DNA of 54,306 bases, from contig OMOD01000090.1 of assembly GCA_900290255.1 (NCBI GenBank), positions 9,188 to 63,493 of the forward strand, in the 5' to 3' direction. The notes under the pieces are model-generated. The model was not told where the DNA came from. It made no database searches and saw only the letters and a list, made by a program, of their open reading frames with translations. The stretch comes from Candidatus Sulfotelmatobacter kueseliae (lineage in GTDB: Bacteria > Acidobacteriota > Terriglobia > Terriglobales > Acidobacteriaceae). A program made the position numbers and the translations under genes. Every line of letters begins with the position of its first letter. Position 1 is the stretch's first letter. Shown piece after piece: positions 9,101 through 17,335 of the stretch.

Positions 9101-9816
9101 GCGCGTTGTACTGGCCGCTGCCTGGGACCCAGAGGCTGGACTGGGGTTTGTCCCAACTCAATCTCAACAACACTCTTACCGCCAGCATCCTCTACGATTT
9201 GCCCTTCGGCAAGGGCAAGCGCTTCGGCAGCAACTGGAGTGGAGCCACCAATACCATTTTGGGACATTGGCAGGTGAATCTCATTGAAAGGGCTCAATCT
9301 GGATTCCCGCTGTTTGTTGTCGATAGCTCCAATATCGGCCCCGTTTTCCCGCCGGCAACTCCCGGGCCGGGAAACTCGGGCACATATTTTAACTACAATT
9401 TCTACAGCTTTAACCGCCCCGACTTGGTGGGCGACCCCAACCGTCCCGGACCAGAAGGCGGCCAAACCAGCTGCCCTGCCCAAATTCACACGCACCTAAA
9501 CTGGTTCAATCCGTGCGCCTTTGCGAAGGCGACGCCGGGAGAACTCGGCACTGCCGCGCGTGCTCCCGTCTACGGCCCGCGTTTCGTGAACACCGACTTC
9601 TCTATCATCAAGGATTTTCCGATGTCCTTCCGTGAGGGGATGGATCTGCAATTCCGGGCCGAGTTCTTCAATCTGCTCAATCACCCGCAGTTCTACATGG
9701 GAGGTGTCGGCGATACTGGCGAGCAGGACATAAACACGCCGAGCAGTTTCGGCGTGATCAATCAGGCATTGAACACCTCGCGCGTGATTCAGTTTGCCCT
9801 CAAGCTGAAGTTCTAG
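6118..9816 (+). CDS. TonB-dependent receptor, Oar/carboxypeptidase-regulatory-domain type
   Basis: A 1232-residue outer-membrane protein. A signal peptide (residues 1-26, ending LLHGQA) is followed by a carboxypeptidase-regulatory-like domain (about 27-110, starting GSFSGTISDKTGLLIAGAAV), a plug domain (about 120-240, DLPLNGRNFVQLATLAPG and DGNDNNQIDEGGIAI), and a long barrel ending in IQFALKLKF, an aromatic end typical of barrel proteins. No SusD-like partner is nearby, as usual for acidobacterial receptors of this type. AAAGGAA precedes the ATG. Position at the end of the nucleoside/pentose locus suggests uptake of nucleosides or nucleic-acid fragments, but that is only inference; substrates of this family are largely unknown. 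Confidence 0.9.
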   Translation: MSSKKRFYALLLGLLVGFATPLLHGQATGSFSGTISDKTGLLIAGAAVKVTSQGTGISRDVKTDGSGHYLVPLLPVGFYAVRIEAQGFGPAEQKDVRLQVDEHRELDFTLVPASVTTNVQVSATQVAVETTNSTLGQVITTEQVADLPLNGRNFVQLATLAPGTTASTSPVSFFNGAASSEASTRGSFSLSVGGSREQSTDWLLDGNDNNQIDEGGIAIFSSVDDIQEFKVLTYNYSAEYGERSGPTVLVTTKSGSNQFHGTLFEFFRNTKLDASNYFTRTQAKFNLNQFGGSLGGPIRKDKTFFFADYQAKMQRQGVPFEGYVPTTSMTHADANGNYDFSNNPFGTQLINYFTPYQVLPTSKGVAVPVPFQCLISSGLPETPVDGGQPFVQGVTQNCNLIPGGPNGVVNPVGAKVIQLYPAPTPGLPSNASFNYVDQPTRKVNEGTWDFRLDHNFSAKDSVFVRFSYDQATNFIPGGSPSWSEATAFGSNQFINNHGRNLALSETHVFSPRVINQFNAGYNRIFNHILSYGTGTCEAAILGIPGADVGSQCDTYTGYPASLNQATNDCVGCGMTSFSMSSYYAVGDRGYAPYQGGTNVYSVSDTLDLIRGKHEIRFGAVYRANEMNVRNNASQDGFITETGLFTGDDIADVLIGALGVFAAHDQTFLGATVGRRWKLVRPFVQDNWRVTNNLTVNLGVAWALVTPETEAENRQSNFDVATLTWFVPKGSPGGCAPSILPFPCTSSDGRIGIQFDKTALEPRIGVAWKPFGSQNTAVRAGYAIYHDSAWNQGGQGLWQNPPYYAEVDPNPFALSYGSTVGSLSAGFLLPSAQAPSTLAVPGGFIYNAPVNPDNYTGTLQSMNRNFKQGIVQQFNLNIERQLPGNIVLTAGYAGSRSAHILVSQVNESIASPLACPGNGSFTVSGYTLGCGHNPIISSNPYQLVNSNNSVGAARYDSLQIKAETKSAQHGIYALIGYTYARNFDSGMPDGLGTNVGALYWPLPGTQRLDWGLSQLNLNNTLTASILYDLPFGKGKRFGSNWSGATNTILGHWQVNLIERAQSGFPLFVVDSSNIGPVFPPATPGPGNSGTYFNYNFYSFNRPDLVGDPNRPGPEGGQTSCPAQIHTHLNWFNPCAFAKATPGELGTAARAPVYGPRFVNTDFSIIKDFPMSFREGMDLQFRAEFFNLLNHPQFYMGGVGDTGEQDINTPSSFGVINQALNTSRVIQFALKLKF

Positions 9817-9839
9817 CGGCAGGGCAGGGCCGCGTTTTG

Positions 9840-9999
9840 GGATTCGTATCAGGGCGTGCCTTCAGGCGTGCCGAAGCGTTTCCGGAGGAAAATGCCCGGC
9901 TTTAGCCGCTGCGATTGCGCGGACAACTTCCGCGGCTGAAGCCGTTGCTGTCTGCGCGCCATTAACGGCATCGCTGAAGCGATGCCCTGATACGAATCC
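9840..9999. repeat. Palindromic repeat element, copy 1
   Basis: A 160-bp element bounded by perfect 16-bp inverted repeats (ggattcgtatcagggc at 9840-9855 and its complement at 9984-9999). Inside are further inverted motifs of the type ggctttagccgctg and cggctgaagccg. The internal core (cagcggctaaagccgg in one orientation) also occurs in the element at 30092-30238. It has no coding capacity. It fits a non-autonomous, REP/MITE-like palindromic element. Confidence 0.75.
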
Positions 10000-10110
10000 T
10001 TTACCACAGGACAGGCTCGGCGGATGTCTTCACATGAACTTAGCCTACCGTCCTGCGCTGGCAGCGATCTGGCCGACGGCATACAATGCAAAGAGGCGAA
10101 TCTTCCCCAT

Positions 10111-10587
10111 ATGTCTCCCATTCCAGACGATCTGACCACAGTCAAAGACGACATGATTGCCTTCATCGAAGGCCATGGCATGCGCCGCTTCCACGGCTAC
10201 GTGGATTACGAAGAAGTGCAGTGCGTCATGTGGGAGATGGGCGGCAATCCTGACGGCTGGAAAGATTTCGTGGAATTGGCCAAAGCGGCCAGCGCCCCCT
10301 TCCTGACCATGCACTCGTGGACGCTGGAGCGCAAGGAACTGGATGAACTGATCGAGCGGCTGGGCAATTCCGAATTCACCGAAGGCGACGACGTGGAGGA
10401 TGCGCGCTGGCTGCGCGCCCACGCCGGCAAGGTGGGATATCTGCAGCTGGGCTGGGCTTACCAGGGGTCGATGTTTCTGTGCGAGATCTCGACCGAATGG
10501 TATGACCGCTACCAGCGGCTGCTCGATGTTTCCGACGAATTCGGCGGCATCGCGATGGATGAGCCCGATCAGGACGAAGAGAATTAG
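10111..10587 (+). CDS. Conserved-looking hypothetical protein coupled to recJ
   Basis: A 158-residue, acidic, soluble protein with no signal peptide or membrane segment. I do not recognise a family. It has many charged and aromatic residues (MWEMGGNPDGWKDFVEL, EISTEWYDRYQRLL) and an acidic tail (DEPDQDEEN). The ATG at 10111 is preferred over one at 10024, which lies close to the repeat element and adds residues without protein-like character. The stop is only 2 nt before the recJ GTG, so the two are probably cotranscribed and translationally coupled. A role linked to RecJ is possible but not shown. Confidence 0.7.
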   Translation: MSPIPDDLTTVKDDMIAFIEGHGMRRFHGYVDYEEVQCVMWEMGGNPDGWKDFVELAKAASAPFLTMHSWTLERKELDELIERLGNSEFTEGDDVEDARWLRAHAGKVGYLQLGWAYQGSMFLCEISTEWYDRYQRLLDVSDEFGGIAMDEPDQDEEN

Positions 10588-10589
10588 CC

Positions 10590-12572
10590 GTGCGCTGGGA
10601 ACTTCGCTCGGAGGATGCCGCACAGGTCCGGAGCCTGGCAGCTGCGTTAGCTGATCTGCCTGCACTGAAAGCTGGCCGGATTTCTCCCTCGGATGCAGGC
10701 AGACTAACGGCTACGCTGGCCGGCTTGCTCGTGCGCCGTGGGATCTCGGACCCCGAAGCCGCTGCCGATTATCTGTCGCCTTCCCTTTCTCATCTTCACT
10801 CACCTGACCAGATGATGGGCCTTAGTGTCGCCGTGGACCGGCTCGACGCCGCCATCGCGCATAAAGAGCCGATTCTGATCTACGGCGACTACGACGTCGA
10901 CGGCACGATGGCGGTCATCATTCTGAAGACCGCGATCGAACTGTGCGGTGGCGCGGCAGATTTCCACGTGCCCCACCGCATTCGCGAAGGCTACGACATG
11001 CGCGACGACGTGATCGAGCGCGCGGCAGCGGCCGGCATTCGGCTGATTATCAGCGTGGATATGGGGATCCGCGCCTTTGCTCCGGCCGAGACGGCGCAGC
11101 GGCTGGGCGTGGATCTGATCGTCACCGACCATCACCTGCCCGGCCCCGACGGCGTGCCGAAGGCGTGGGCGGTAGTGAATCCCAATCAGGCGGGATGTGA
11201 ATATCCGTACAAGCAACTCTGTGGTGCGGGCGTGGCTTTCAAGCTGGCGCAGGGGCTGATGCAGCGTAGGCTCGACGCAAAGGATCACAACAAGCTCTTG
11301 CTGTCGTTCCTGAAGCTTGTGGCGATTGCGACTATCGCCGACGCGGTGCCGCTGACAGGCGAGAATCGCGTGTTCGCCTCTCTGGGGCTGGATGCGCTGC
11401 GCCGGGCGGTGAATCCCGGATTGAAGGCGCTGCTCGAGGTGGCGCAGATTTCGGCGAGCCGTCCGCCGACCTCGGTTGAGGTTGCGTTCCGCGTCGCGCC
11501 ACGCATCAACGCCGCCGGACGCATGGACGTCGCCCGCGACGTGATTGAACTGTTCAGCGTGAAAGACGCGTTGCGGGCCAGAGAGCTGGCGGCGAAGCTC
11601 GACCAGCTCAACACCGACCGGCAGGAAGAAGAGCGGCGAATCCTGAAGGCGGTCGAGGAGCGATTCACCGGCGATCCGGCGCTGTGTGACGCCTACTGCA
11701 TTGTGGTGGATGGCGACGGCTGGCATCGCGGCGTCATCGGCATCACCGCGACGCGAGTAGTGGAACGCTACAACCGCCCCACGGTCGTAATTGCTCGCGA
11801 GGGTGAGGAGGCGTTTGGGTCGGGGCGCTCGATTCCGGCGTTTCATCTGCTGGGGGCGATTGAGTCGTGCCACGATCTTTTCTCACGCTATGGTGGCCAT
11901 GCTCACGCCTGCGGGTTTGCCATGCCCGCCGCAAACGTAGAGGAACTCCGAGTGCGGCTGGATGCGTTTGCCCGCACGCGCCTCACGCCGGCCGATTTTG
12001 ATCCAGTGTTGGACTTGGATGCAGAGTTGTGGCTGGGAGAGATCACTCCGGAATTATTTCAGGCGCTGCGGCTGCTGGAGCCTTATGGCGTCGGTAATCC
12101 CGAACCGGTGTTTGCTGCCCGCGGCGTGCAGTTGAAGGCACCGCCGCGCATTCTGAAGGATAAGCACGTGAAATTGAAGTTAAAGCCGGGGCCCGGTGCA
12201 GTTTTTGAACCCGGTCCGGCCGGTGTGGGCGACCCGTCCGCGCAGCCTGCGGGACGCGACCACCGGGAGATGTCCGCAACCGCTATTCTGACTACTCCGC
12301 GCTGCCATCCCGACGGAGCGGCAATCCGGCGAGCGGAAAAAGCTGCTGCTGTGGTCGAACGCGACGCCAATTCTCGGAGAACTGATAACCGAGAACTGAG
12401 ATCAAAAGTCACTTTCGACGCCCTGGGCTGGCACATGGCCGAGCGCCTCGTCCAAACGCCGCTCCTGGCGGGCGATACGGTGGATATTGCCTTCACTGTT
12501 GGACACAATGACCATCCCGAATACGGGGGCTTGGAACTCTCGCTCCGGGATTTCAAAATCCCAGTCGGCTGA
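10590..12572 (+). CDS. recJ: Single-stranded-DNA-specific exonuclease RecJ with in-frame insertion
   Basis: A 660-residue 5'-3' ssDNA exonuclease used in recombination and mismatch repair. DHH-family metal-binding motifs are intact: IYGDYDVDGTMA (98-108), SVDMGI (155-160) and VTDHHLPGPDG (178-188). The DHHA1-type RNA/DNA-binding region follows (GRSIPAFHLLGAI, YGGHAHACGFAMP). RecJ proteins of this group are nearer 570-590 residues. The excess is at about 535-604, between LKDKHVKLKLKPG and VTFDALGWHMAERL, where a normal RecJ runs straight through. The inserted DNA (about 12190-12405) is low-similarity, Pro/Ala/Arg-rich and looks like intergenic repeat DNA read in frame. The GTG start at 10590 lies 2 nt after the preceding gene. 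Confidence 0.92.
   Translation: MRWELRSEDAAQVRSLAAALADLPALKAGRISPSDAGRLTATLAGLLVRRGISDPEAAADYLSPSLSHLHSPDQMMGLSVAVDRLDAAIAHKEPILIYGDYDVDGTMAVIILKTAIELCGGAADFHVPHRIREGYDMRDDVIERAAAAGIRLIISVDMGIRAFAPAETAQRLGVDLIVTDHHLPGPDGVPKAWAVVNPNQAGCEYPYKQLCGAGVAFKLAQGLMQRRLDAKDHNKLLLSFLKLVAIATIADAVPLTGENRVFASLGLDALRRAVNPGLKALLEVAQISASRPPTSVEVAFRVAPRINAAGRMDVARDVIELFSVKDALRARELAAKLDQLNTDRQEEERRILKAVEERFTGDPALCDAYCIVVDGDGWHRGVIGITATRVVERYNRPTVVIAREGEEAFGSGRSIPAFHLLGAIESCHDLFSRYGGHAHACGFAMPAANVEELRVRLDAFARTRLTPADFDPVLDLDAELWLGEITPELFQALRLLEPYGVGNPEPVFAARGVQLKAPPRILKDKHVKLKLKPGPGAVFEPGPAGVGDPSAQPAGRDHREMSATAILTTPRCHPDGAAIRRAEKAAAVVERDANSRRTDNRELRSKVTFDALGWHMAERLVQTPLLAGDTVDIAFTVGHNDHPEYGGLELSLRDFKIPVG
12190..12405. 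repeat. Repeat-like insertion inside recJ
   Basis: About 210 bp that interrupts the conserved C-terminal RecJ domain without breaking the frame. It contains hairpin-forming GC-rich stretches (near 12186-12230) and an imperfect inverted stretch near 12374-12398 (ttctcggagaac...gagaactga). Its composition resembles the intergenic palindromes in this window more than the flanking recJ sequence. The boundaries are estimated from where protein similarity to RecJ stops and resumes. Confidence 0.55.
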
Positions 12573-12754
12573 ATAACCATGCAGGCAAGGGGATGGCGGA
12601 GTACCGGGTGCCCCACCCTGCCCCACACTTCCCCGGTTCTGGGAAGGATGGGTAGTCAACAATCAGTTCGCCCACCCGGCTTCAGTTCTTGGGACCTGGC
12701 TGGTTGGCGGGGGGCTGTGTTGGCAGTCAAAAAGGCGGTGAAAGCCGACGGTGA

Positions 12755-12783
12755 CTGACAAATTGCCCGCTCTCCTGCATAAT
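12755..12783 (+). promoter_or_regulatory. Promoter candidate for the M2 peptidase
   Basis: CTGACA (12755-12760), a 17-bp spacer, and CATAAT (12778-12783), 34 bp upstream of the ATG. The rest of the 245-bp gap after recJ shows no gene. Confidence 0.5.
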
Positions 12784-12817
12784 CTTCCGTTCGCCGTTTC
12801 CAGCCGGGAGGCAATCG

Positions 12818-14611
12818 ATGAAGCTCCGTCTTCTTGTGGCAGCCCTTCTTTTTCCGCTGTTCATTCAAGCACAAACTTCCTCAAAACCAACCGTAGCCGA
12901 AGCTCAGGCATTTATGAACCAGGCCGAGGCGCAGCTGAAAGACATGTCGGTGAAGGCCAACCGCGCCCAATGGGTGCAGGAGAACTTCATCACCGATGAC
13001 ACCCAGGCCCTGTCAGCCGACGCCAACGACCAGATCACAGCGCTGACCGAGGATCTGGTCGAGCAGGCCAAGCGCTTTGACGGGCTGGCAATGCCCGCCG
13101 ATCTGCAGCGAAAATTCCTGCTGTTGAAGCTGAGCCTGACTGCGCCTGCCCCGCATGATGCCGCGTTGCGCAAGGAGATGACGCAGATCGCCAGCTCGCT
13201 GGACGCCGACTACGGCAAAGGTAAGTACTGCCGCAAGCCGGACGACTGTCTCGACATCACCGCCATCGAGAAGGTGATGACCGACAGCCACGATCCCAAC
13301 CAACTCAAAGAGATGTGGGTGGGATGGCACAAGGTCGGCGCACCCATGCGGCCACGGTATGCGCGGTTCGTGGAACTCTCCAACCAGGGTGCGCGCGAGA
13401 TGGGATTCAAGGACGTGGGCGCGATGTGGCGGGCCGGTTACGACATGACGCCGGAGCAGTTCAATGCTGAACTGGAGCGCCTGTGGCAGCAGGTCCGGCC
13501 GCTTTACGTTTCACTCCACACGTTCGTCCGGGCGCGCCTGTCGCGCTATTACGGGCCCAACGTGGTTCCGCCGGACGGCCCGATCCCGGCCGATCTGCTG
13601 GGCAATCCCTGGGCGCAGGAGTGGGACGGCATTTTCCCGCTGCTCGGCCTGCCGGAGAACAGCCGCGGCTACGATCTGACTCAGTTGTTGCAGGCCAGGA
13701 ACCTCGATGCCAAAGGGATGGTGCGCTACGGCGAGGCGTTCTACAAGTCGCTCGGCCTCGCCCCGCTGCCCGACACATTCTGGGAGCGCTCGCTGTTCAC
13801 CAAGCCTCGCGATCGGGACGTGGTGTGCCACGCCAGCGCGTGGGACGTCGATACCGCCGACGATCTGCGGGTCAAGATGTGCATTCAGATCCGCGATGTG
13901 GATTTTGTCACCATTCATCATGAACTTGGGCACAACTTTTACCAGCGCGCCTACAAGAACCAGCCCTTTATGTTCCAGGGCGGCGCCAACGACGGTTTTC
14001 ACGAAGCCATCGGCGATACGATCGCGCTGTCGGTGACTCCGGAATACCTGCAGAAGATCGGCCTGCTCGACAAAGTGCCTCCGGCCGATGCCGACATCCC
14101 GCTGCTCCTGCGCAAGGCTCTCGAGAAGGTTGCGTTTCTGCCTTTTGGATTGCTGATTGACGAGTGGCGCTGGCGAGTCTTCTCCGGCGAGATCAGGCCC
14201 GCTGATTACAACAAAGCCTGGTGGGAGATGCGCTTGAAATATCAGGGAGTGGCGCCGCCGGTCGAGCGCAGCGAGGCGGATTTTGATCCGGGAGCGAAGT
14301 ATCACGTGGCCGGAAATGTGCCCTACATGCGTTATTTTCTGGCCGATATTCTGCAATTCCAGTTCTATCGTGCCCTGTGCAAAGAGGCCGGCTACACCGG
14401 TCCGCTCAACCGCTGCACGTTCTATCAGTCGAAGGAAGCCGGAGCGAAGCTCGACAAGATGCTCGAAATGGGCCAGAGCAAGCCTTGGCCTGACGCGCTG
14501 GAAGCATTGACCGGCCAGCGGCAGATGGACGCCAGCGCGATTCTCGACTACTTCGCGCCGCTGCAGAAATGGCTCGACGAGCAAAATACGGGCGTGAAGG
14601 CGGGGTGGTAA
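12818..14611 (+). CDS. Secreted M2-family peptidyl-dipeptidase (ACE-like)
   Basis: A 597-residue zinc dicarboxypeptidase of the angiotensin-converting-enzyme family. An N-terminal signal peptide (MKLRLLVAALLFPLFIQAQ) sends it to the periplasm or outside. The gluzincin site HHELGH (about residue 367) supplies two zinc ligands and the catalytic Glu; the third ligand is the Glu of FHEAIGD (about 395). A single catalytic domain of normal length (about 600) is present. GGAGG lies before the ATG at 12818. No clear operon partner; it is convergent with the S1 gene. The likely role is peptide scavenging by removal of C-terminal dipeptides; the substrate is not evident. Confidence 0.93.
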   Translation: MKLRLLVAALLFPLFIQAQTSSKPTVAEAQAFMNQAEAQLKDMSVKANRAQWVQENFITDDTQALSADANDQITALTEDLVEQAKRFDGLAMPADLQRKFLLLKLSLTAPAPHDAALRKEMTQIASSLDADYGKGKYCRKPDDCLDITAIEKVMTDSHDPNQLKEMWVGWHKVGAPMRPRYARFVELSNQGAREMGFKDVGAMWRAGYDMTPEQFNAELERLWQQVRPLYVSLHTFVRARLSRYYGPNVVPPDGPIPADLLGNPWAQEWDGIFPLLGLPENSRGYDLTQLLQARNLDAKGMVRYGEAFYKSLGLAPLPDTFWERSLFTKPRDRDVVCHASAWDVDTADDLRVKMCIQIRDVDFVTIHHELGHNFYQRAYKNQPFMFQGGANDGFHEAIGDTIALSVTPEYLQKIGLLDKVPPADADIPLLLRKALEKVAFLPFGLLIDEWRWRVFSGEIRPADYNKAWWEMRLKYQGVAPPVERSEADFDPGAKYHVAGNVPYMRYFLADILQFQFYRALCKEAGYTGPLNRCTFYQSKEAGAKLDKMLEMGQSKPWPDALEALTGQRQMDASAILDYFAPLQKWLDEQNTGVKAGW

Positions 14612-14680
14612 GAGCGCTCACCCGGGCGGCGAGTGCGCGTTTATAGGATGCGAGCCAGACGCGCGGTAGGGGAGGAACTG

Positions 14681-14718
14681 TCGAGCTTCGCTCGACCGGA
14701 CGGGCGAGGCGCCCGTCC
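14681..14718. terminator. Double hairpin between convergent genes
   Basis: Two adjacent perfect hairpins: a 6-bp stem tcgagc/gctcga with a 3-nt loop (14681-14695) and a 9-bp stem ggacgggcg/cgcccgtcc with a 3-nt loop (14698-14718). They lie between the convergent stops of the M2 peptidase (14611) and S1 (14772). There is no strong T-run, so termination is likely but unproved. The 'ggacgggcg' unit resembles the REP-like palindromes elsewhere in the window. Confidence 0.5.
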
Positions 14719-14771
14719 CCACACAGCCAGTGAACAGGGCAAAGAACGCCTCGCTCGGGATGACGGGCGAG

Positions 14772-16466
14772 CTACGCCAGTTCCACTTCGATTTTCTTCG
14801 CTGCGCGGTCCAATTTCAGGATGCGAAAGCTGCGCACCTGGCCAGCGTGGGCGGGTTCGGCTTTGGGCGGCGCTCCGGCGCCGGTTTTCCAGCGTGCCTG
14901 CAGCATCGAACTGAGAGAGGACAGGTCCGCCTTGGCCGCTGGCACTGGTTCGTCTTTTGCCGCAGCCGCGCCCGCCGTGGTCCGGCACGTGGCGTGAATG
15001 CCTTCTCCTAACTCCACGCGTGCCCGACCGGCGGCATCGTCCATGAGGCGGCCGGTGACGACGTCACCTTCTTTGTGCTCGGCAAGATATTCATCGATAC
15101 TGGTCGGCACCAGTTGTTTCATGCTCAGGCGCATCTGGCGCTTATCGGGATCGACGGCAATCACCAGCGCCTGCACAACCTGGCCGACGCGCAGTACATC
15201 CGCAGGCTGGTTGATACGCTTCTCGGCGCTGATCTCGCTGACGTGAACCATCCCCTCGATCCCCTCGACCAATTGCACAAAAGCGCCGAACTTCGTCAGG
15301 CTGGTCACCGGCCCTTCGATCGCCGATCCAACCGGGAAACGCTGCGGCACGTCAACCCAGGGATCGCCCAGAGCCTGCTTGAGTCCGAGGGAAATGCGGC
15401 GCTCCGCCGCGTTGATTCCCAGAATGACGGCTTCTACGGTCTCGCCCTGCTTGACCACATCGCTCGCTTTTCGGATTTTGCCTTTGGCCCATGACATTTC
15501 CGAAATATGGATCAAGCCCTCGATGCCGGGCTCAAGTTCAACGAAAGCGCCAAATTCGGCCAGACGAGTCACCGTGCCGCGGACGCGGTCACCGGCTTTG
15601 TACTTATCTGCAACGGCGTCCCAAGGGTGGGGCTGAAGCTGCTTCAGCCCAACGGAGATGCGGCGCTTCTCCGCGTCGGCCGCCAACTTGAGCACTTTCA
15701 CTTCGATCTGCTGCCCCACGGAAAGCACGTCCGAGGGCTTGTTGACCCGGCTCCACGAGATATCGCCGACGTGCAACAGGGCGTCGACACCGCCCACATC
15801 GACGAAGGCGCCGTAATCGGTGAGGCTCCGCACCGTACCGCTCACGGTTGCGCCCTCTGCGATCTGCGAGTAGAGGCGATCCTTGGCAGAACGTTCTTCC
15901 TCTTCGGCCACGACGCGGCGATCGACGACCACATCTTCATCGGTCACGTCGAGCTTGATGATGCGGCAGCGAATCTCCTGGCCCACCAGATTTTCCATCT
16001 CCGCCGCATCGCGCACGCCGCTGCGCGAGGCGGGCATGAAGGCGCGCACACCCACATCCACGCTGAAGCCGCCTTTGACCACGGCCGTCACCGTAGCCAG
16101 CACGGCCGCTTTGTCGGCGAAAGCTTTTTCGAGCGCGTCCCAGTCCGTGGGCCGCTCGACCTTGAAGCGGGAGAGTTCGTAGTAGCCATCCGGATCGCGG
16201 CCCTTGACCGTCACCAGAAACTTGTCGCCCGGCTTCGGGGGTTCGCCCTGCAATGCCGTAAGCGGCAGGATGCCTTCCGATTTGTATCCGATGTCAAAAA
16301 ACACCGATTCGGATGTCACGGCAATCACCGTGCCTGCGAGTTGCTTGGAGCCCTCCGTTTTGTGCGAGTGACTCTTCTGATACTGGGAGAAAATCTCGCC
16401 GAAAGATTCTGTGCTTTCAGCCGGTTTTCCTGGAGTTTCTGGGTTGGAAGTCAGTGGATCAGGCAT
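14772..16466 (-). CDS. rpsA: 30S ribosomal protein S1 (multiple S1 domains)
   Basis: A 564-residue protein built of tandem S1 RNA-binding folds, at about 40-110, 128-195, 208-278, 293-367, 381-452 and a shorter one at 470-510. The repeat signatures are clear: LTDYGAFVDVGGVDALLHVG, RLAEFGAFVELEPGIEGLIH and SLTKFGAFVQLVEGIEGMVH. Such proteins bring mRNA to the 30S subunit. The Ala/Lys-rich tail after the sixth repeat is degenerate. It is monocistronic or loosely followed by nothing on its strand. The ATG at 16466 is chosen for the normal acidic N-terminus. A general S1-domain RNA-binding protein is the only real alternative. Confidence 0.88.
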   Translation of the reverse strand: MPDPLTSNPETPGKPAESTESFGEIFSQYQKSHSHKTEGSKQLAGTVIAVTSESVFFDIGYKSEGILPLTALQGEPPKPGDKFLVTVKGRDPDGYYELSRFKVERPTDWDALEKAFADKAAVLATVTAVVKGGFSVDVGVRAFMPASRSGVRDAAEMENLVGQEIRCRIIKLDVTDEDVVVDRRVVAEEEERSAKDRLYSQIAEGATVSGTVRSLTDYGAFVDVGGVDALLHVGDISWSRVNKPSDVLSVGQQIEVKVLKLAADAEKRRISVGLKQLQPHPWDAVADKYKAGDRVRGTVTRLAEFGAFVELEPGIEGLIHISEMSWAKGKIRKASDVVKQGETVEAVILGINAAERRISLGLKQALGDPWVDVPQRFPVGSAIEGPVTSLTKFGAFVQLVEGIEGMVHVSEISAEKRINQPADVLRVGQVVQALVIAVDPDKRQMRLSMKQLVPTSIDEYLAEHKEGDVVTGRLMDDAAGRARVELGEGIHATCRTTAGAAAAKDEPVPAAKADLSSLSSMLQARWKTGAGAPPKAEPAHAGQVRSFRILKLDRAAKKIEVELA

Positions 16467-16532
16467 GAAAGGTCACGACCCTCATTGGGGATAAGAATTA
16501 TCAGGATAACATCGCGGCCGCTGGGTGCGTCT

Positions 16533-17252
16533 CTATCGCCCGACCCACTGCGGATCGTCTTCCGGTTCGACGATCTGGCCGTCGCGCATGTGAATGATGC
16601 GGTCGGCGTACTTGGCAGCCTCGGGGTTGTGGGTGATCATCAGGATGGTCTGGCCCAGTTCCTGGTTGGAGCGCCGCAGCATGCCGAGCACGATGTCGGA
16701 GTTCTCGGAGTCCAGGTTGCCGGTGGGTTCGTCGGCGAGCACGACGGCGGGTTTGTTGATGAGGGCGCGCGCCAGGGCCACCCGTTGCTGCTCGCCTCCG
16801 GAAAGCTCTGCCGGGCGATGATGGAGGCGCTTGGCCAGTCCGAGCAGGTCGGTGATGCGGTTGAAGTGCGCCGGGTCGCCGCTGCCGTTGCGCGAGATCT
16901 CCTGCGCGATCTGGATGTTGGAACGAGCGTCGAGCGTGGGCAGCAGGTTGAACTTTTGAAATACGAATCCGATCTTGCGCTTGCGCATGCGGGTTCGTTC
17001 CGCGTCAGAGAGCGCGGCCAGATCATCGCCGTCGAGGACCACGCTGCCGCCGTCGGCGCGCGTCAGCCCGCCCAGAAGATAGAAGAGAGTGGATTTCCCG
17101 CTGCCCGATGGCCCTACTACGCTGACAAATTCACCCTTCTGTACGCTGAAGGAGATACCGCGCAGTGCCTGAACTTCGATCTTGCCCACGCGGTACGTCT
17201 TGCGCAGGTTCTTGGCTTCGATGAATGCAGCTCCTACGAATGTCTCGGACAT
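16533..17252 (-). CDS. ABC transporter ATP-binding protein (LolD/MacB type)
   Basis: A 239-residue ATPase with all ABC motifs: Walker A GPSGSGKST (about 49-57), Q-loop in FVFQKFNLLPTL, signature LSGGEQQRVALARAL, Walker B VVLADEPTGNLDS, and the switch His in ITHNPEA. The 'FQKFNLLPTLDARSNI' and 'EPTGNLDS' wording is typical of the MacB/LolD/FtsE group, which powers lipoprotein release or mechanotransmission rather than import. No permease is visible next to it, so its partner must be elsewhere. It is followed by S1 and preceded by a response regulator on the same strand, with gaps that do not suggest tight coupling. Confidence 0.9.
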   Translation of the reverse strand: MSETFVGAAFIEAKNLRKTYRVGKIEVQALRGISFSVQKGEFVSVVGPSGSGKSTLFYLLGGLTRADGGSVVLDGDDLAALSDAERTRMRKRKIGFVFQKFNLLPTLDARSNIQIAQEISRNGSGDPAHFNRITDLLGLAKRLHHRPAELSGGEQQRVALARALINKPAVVLADEPTGNLDSENSDIVLGMLRRSNQELGQTILMITHNPEAAKYADRIIHMRDGQIVEPEDDPQWVGR

Positions 17253-17335
17253 GTCTCACAAGAATCTTACACGAAGGGAAGCAGCAGGCGCGGAGGCGCA
17301 CTGTGGCACTGGTGAAACTGTCTGCAGAGCCGGTT

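Noticed and set aside
15507..17315. A 602-codon plus-strand frame
   Set aside because: Antisense to S1 and the ABC ATPase; no recognisable domains.
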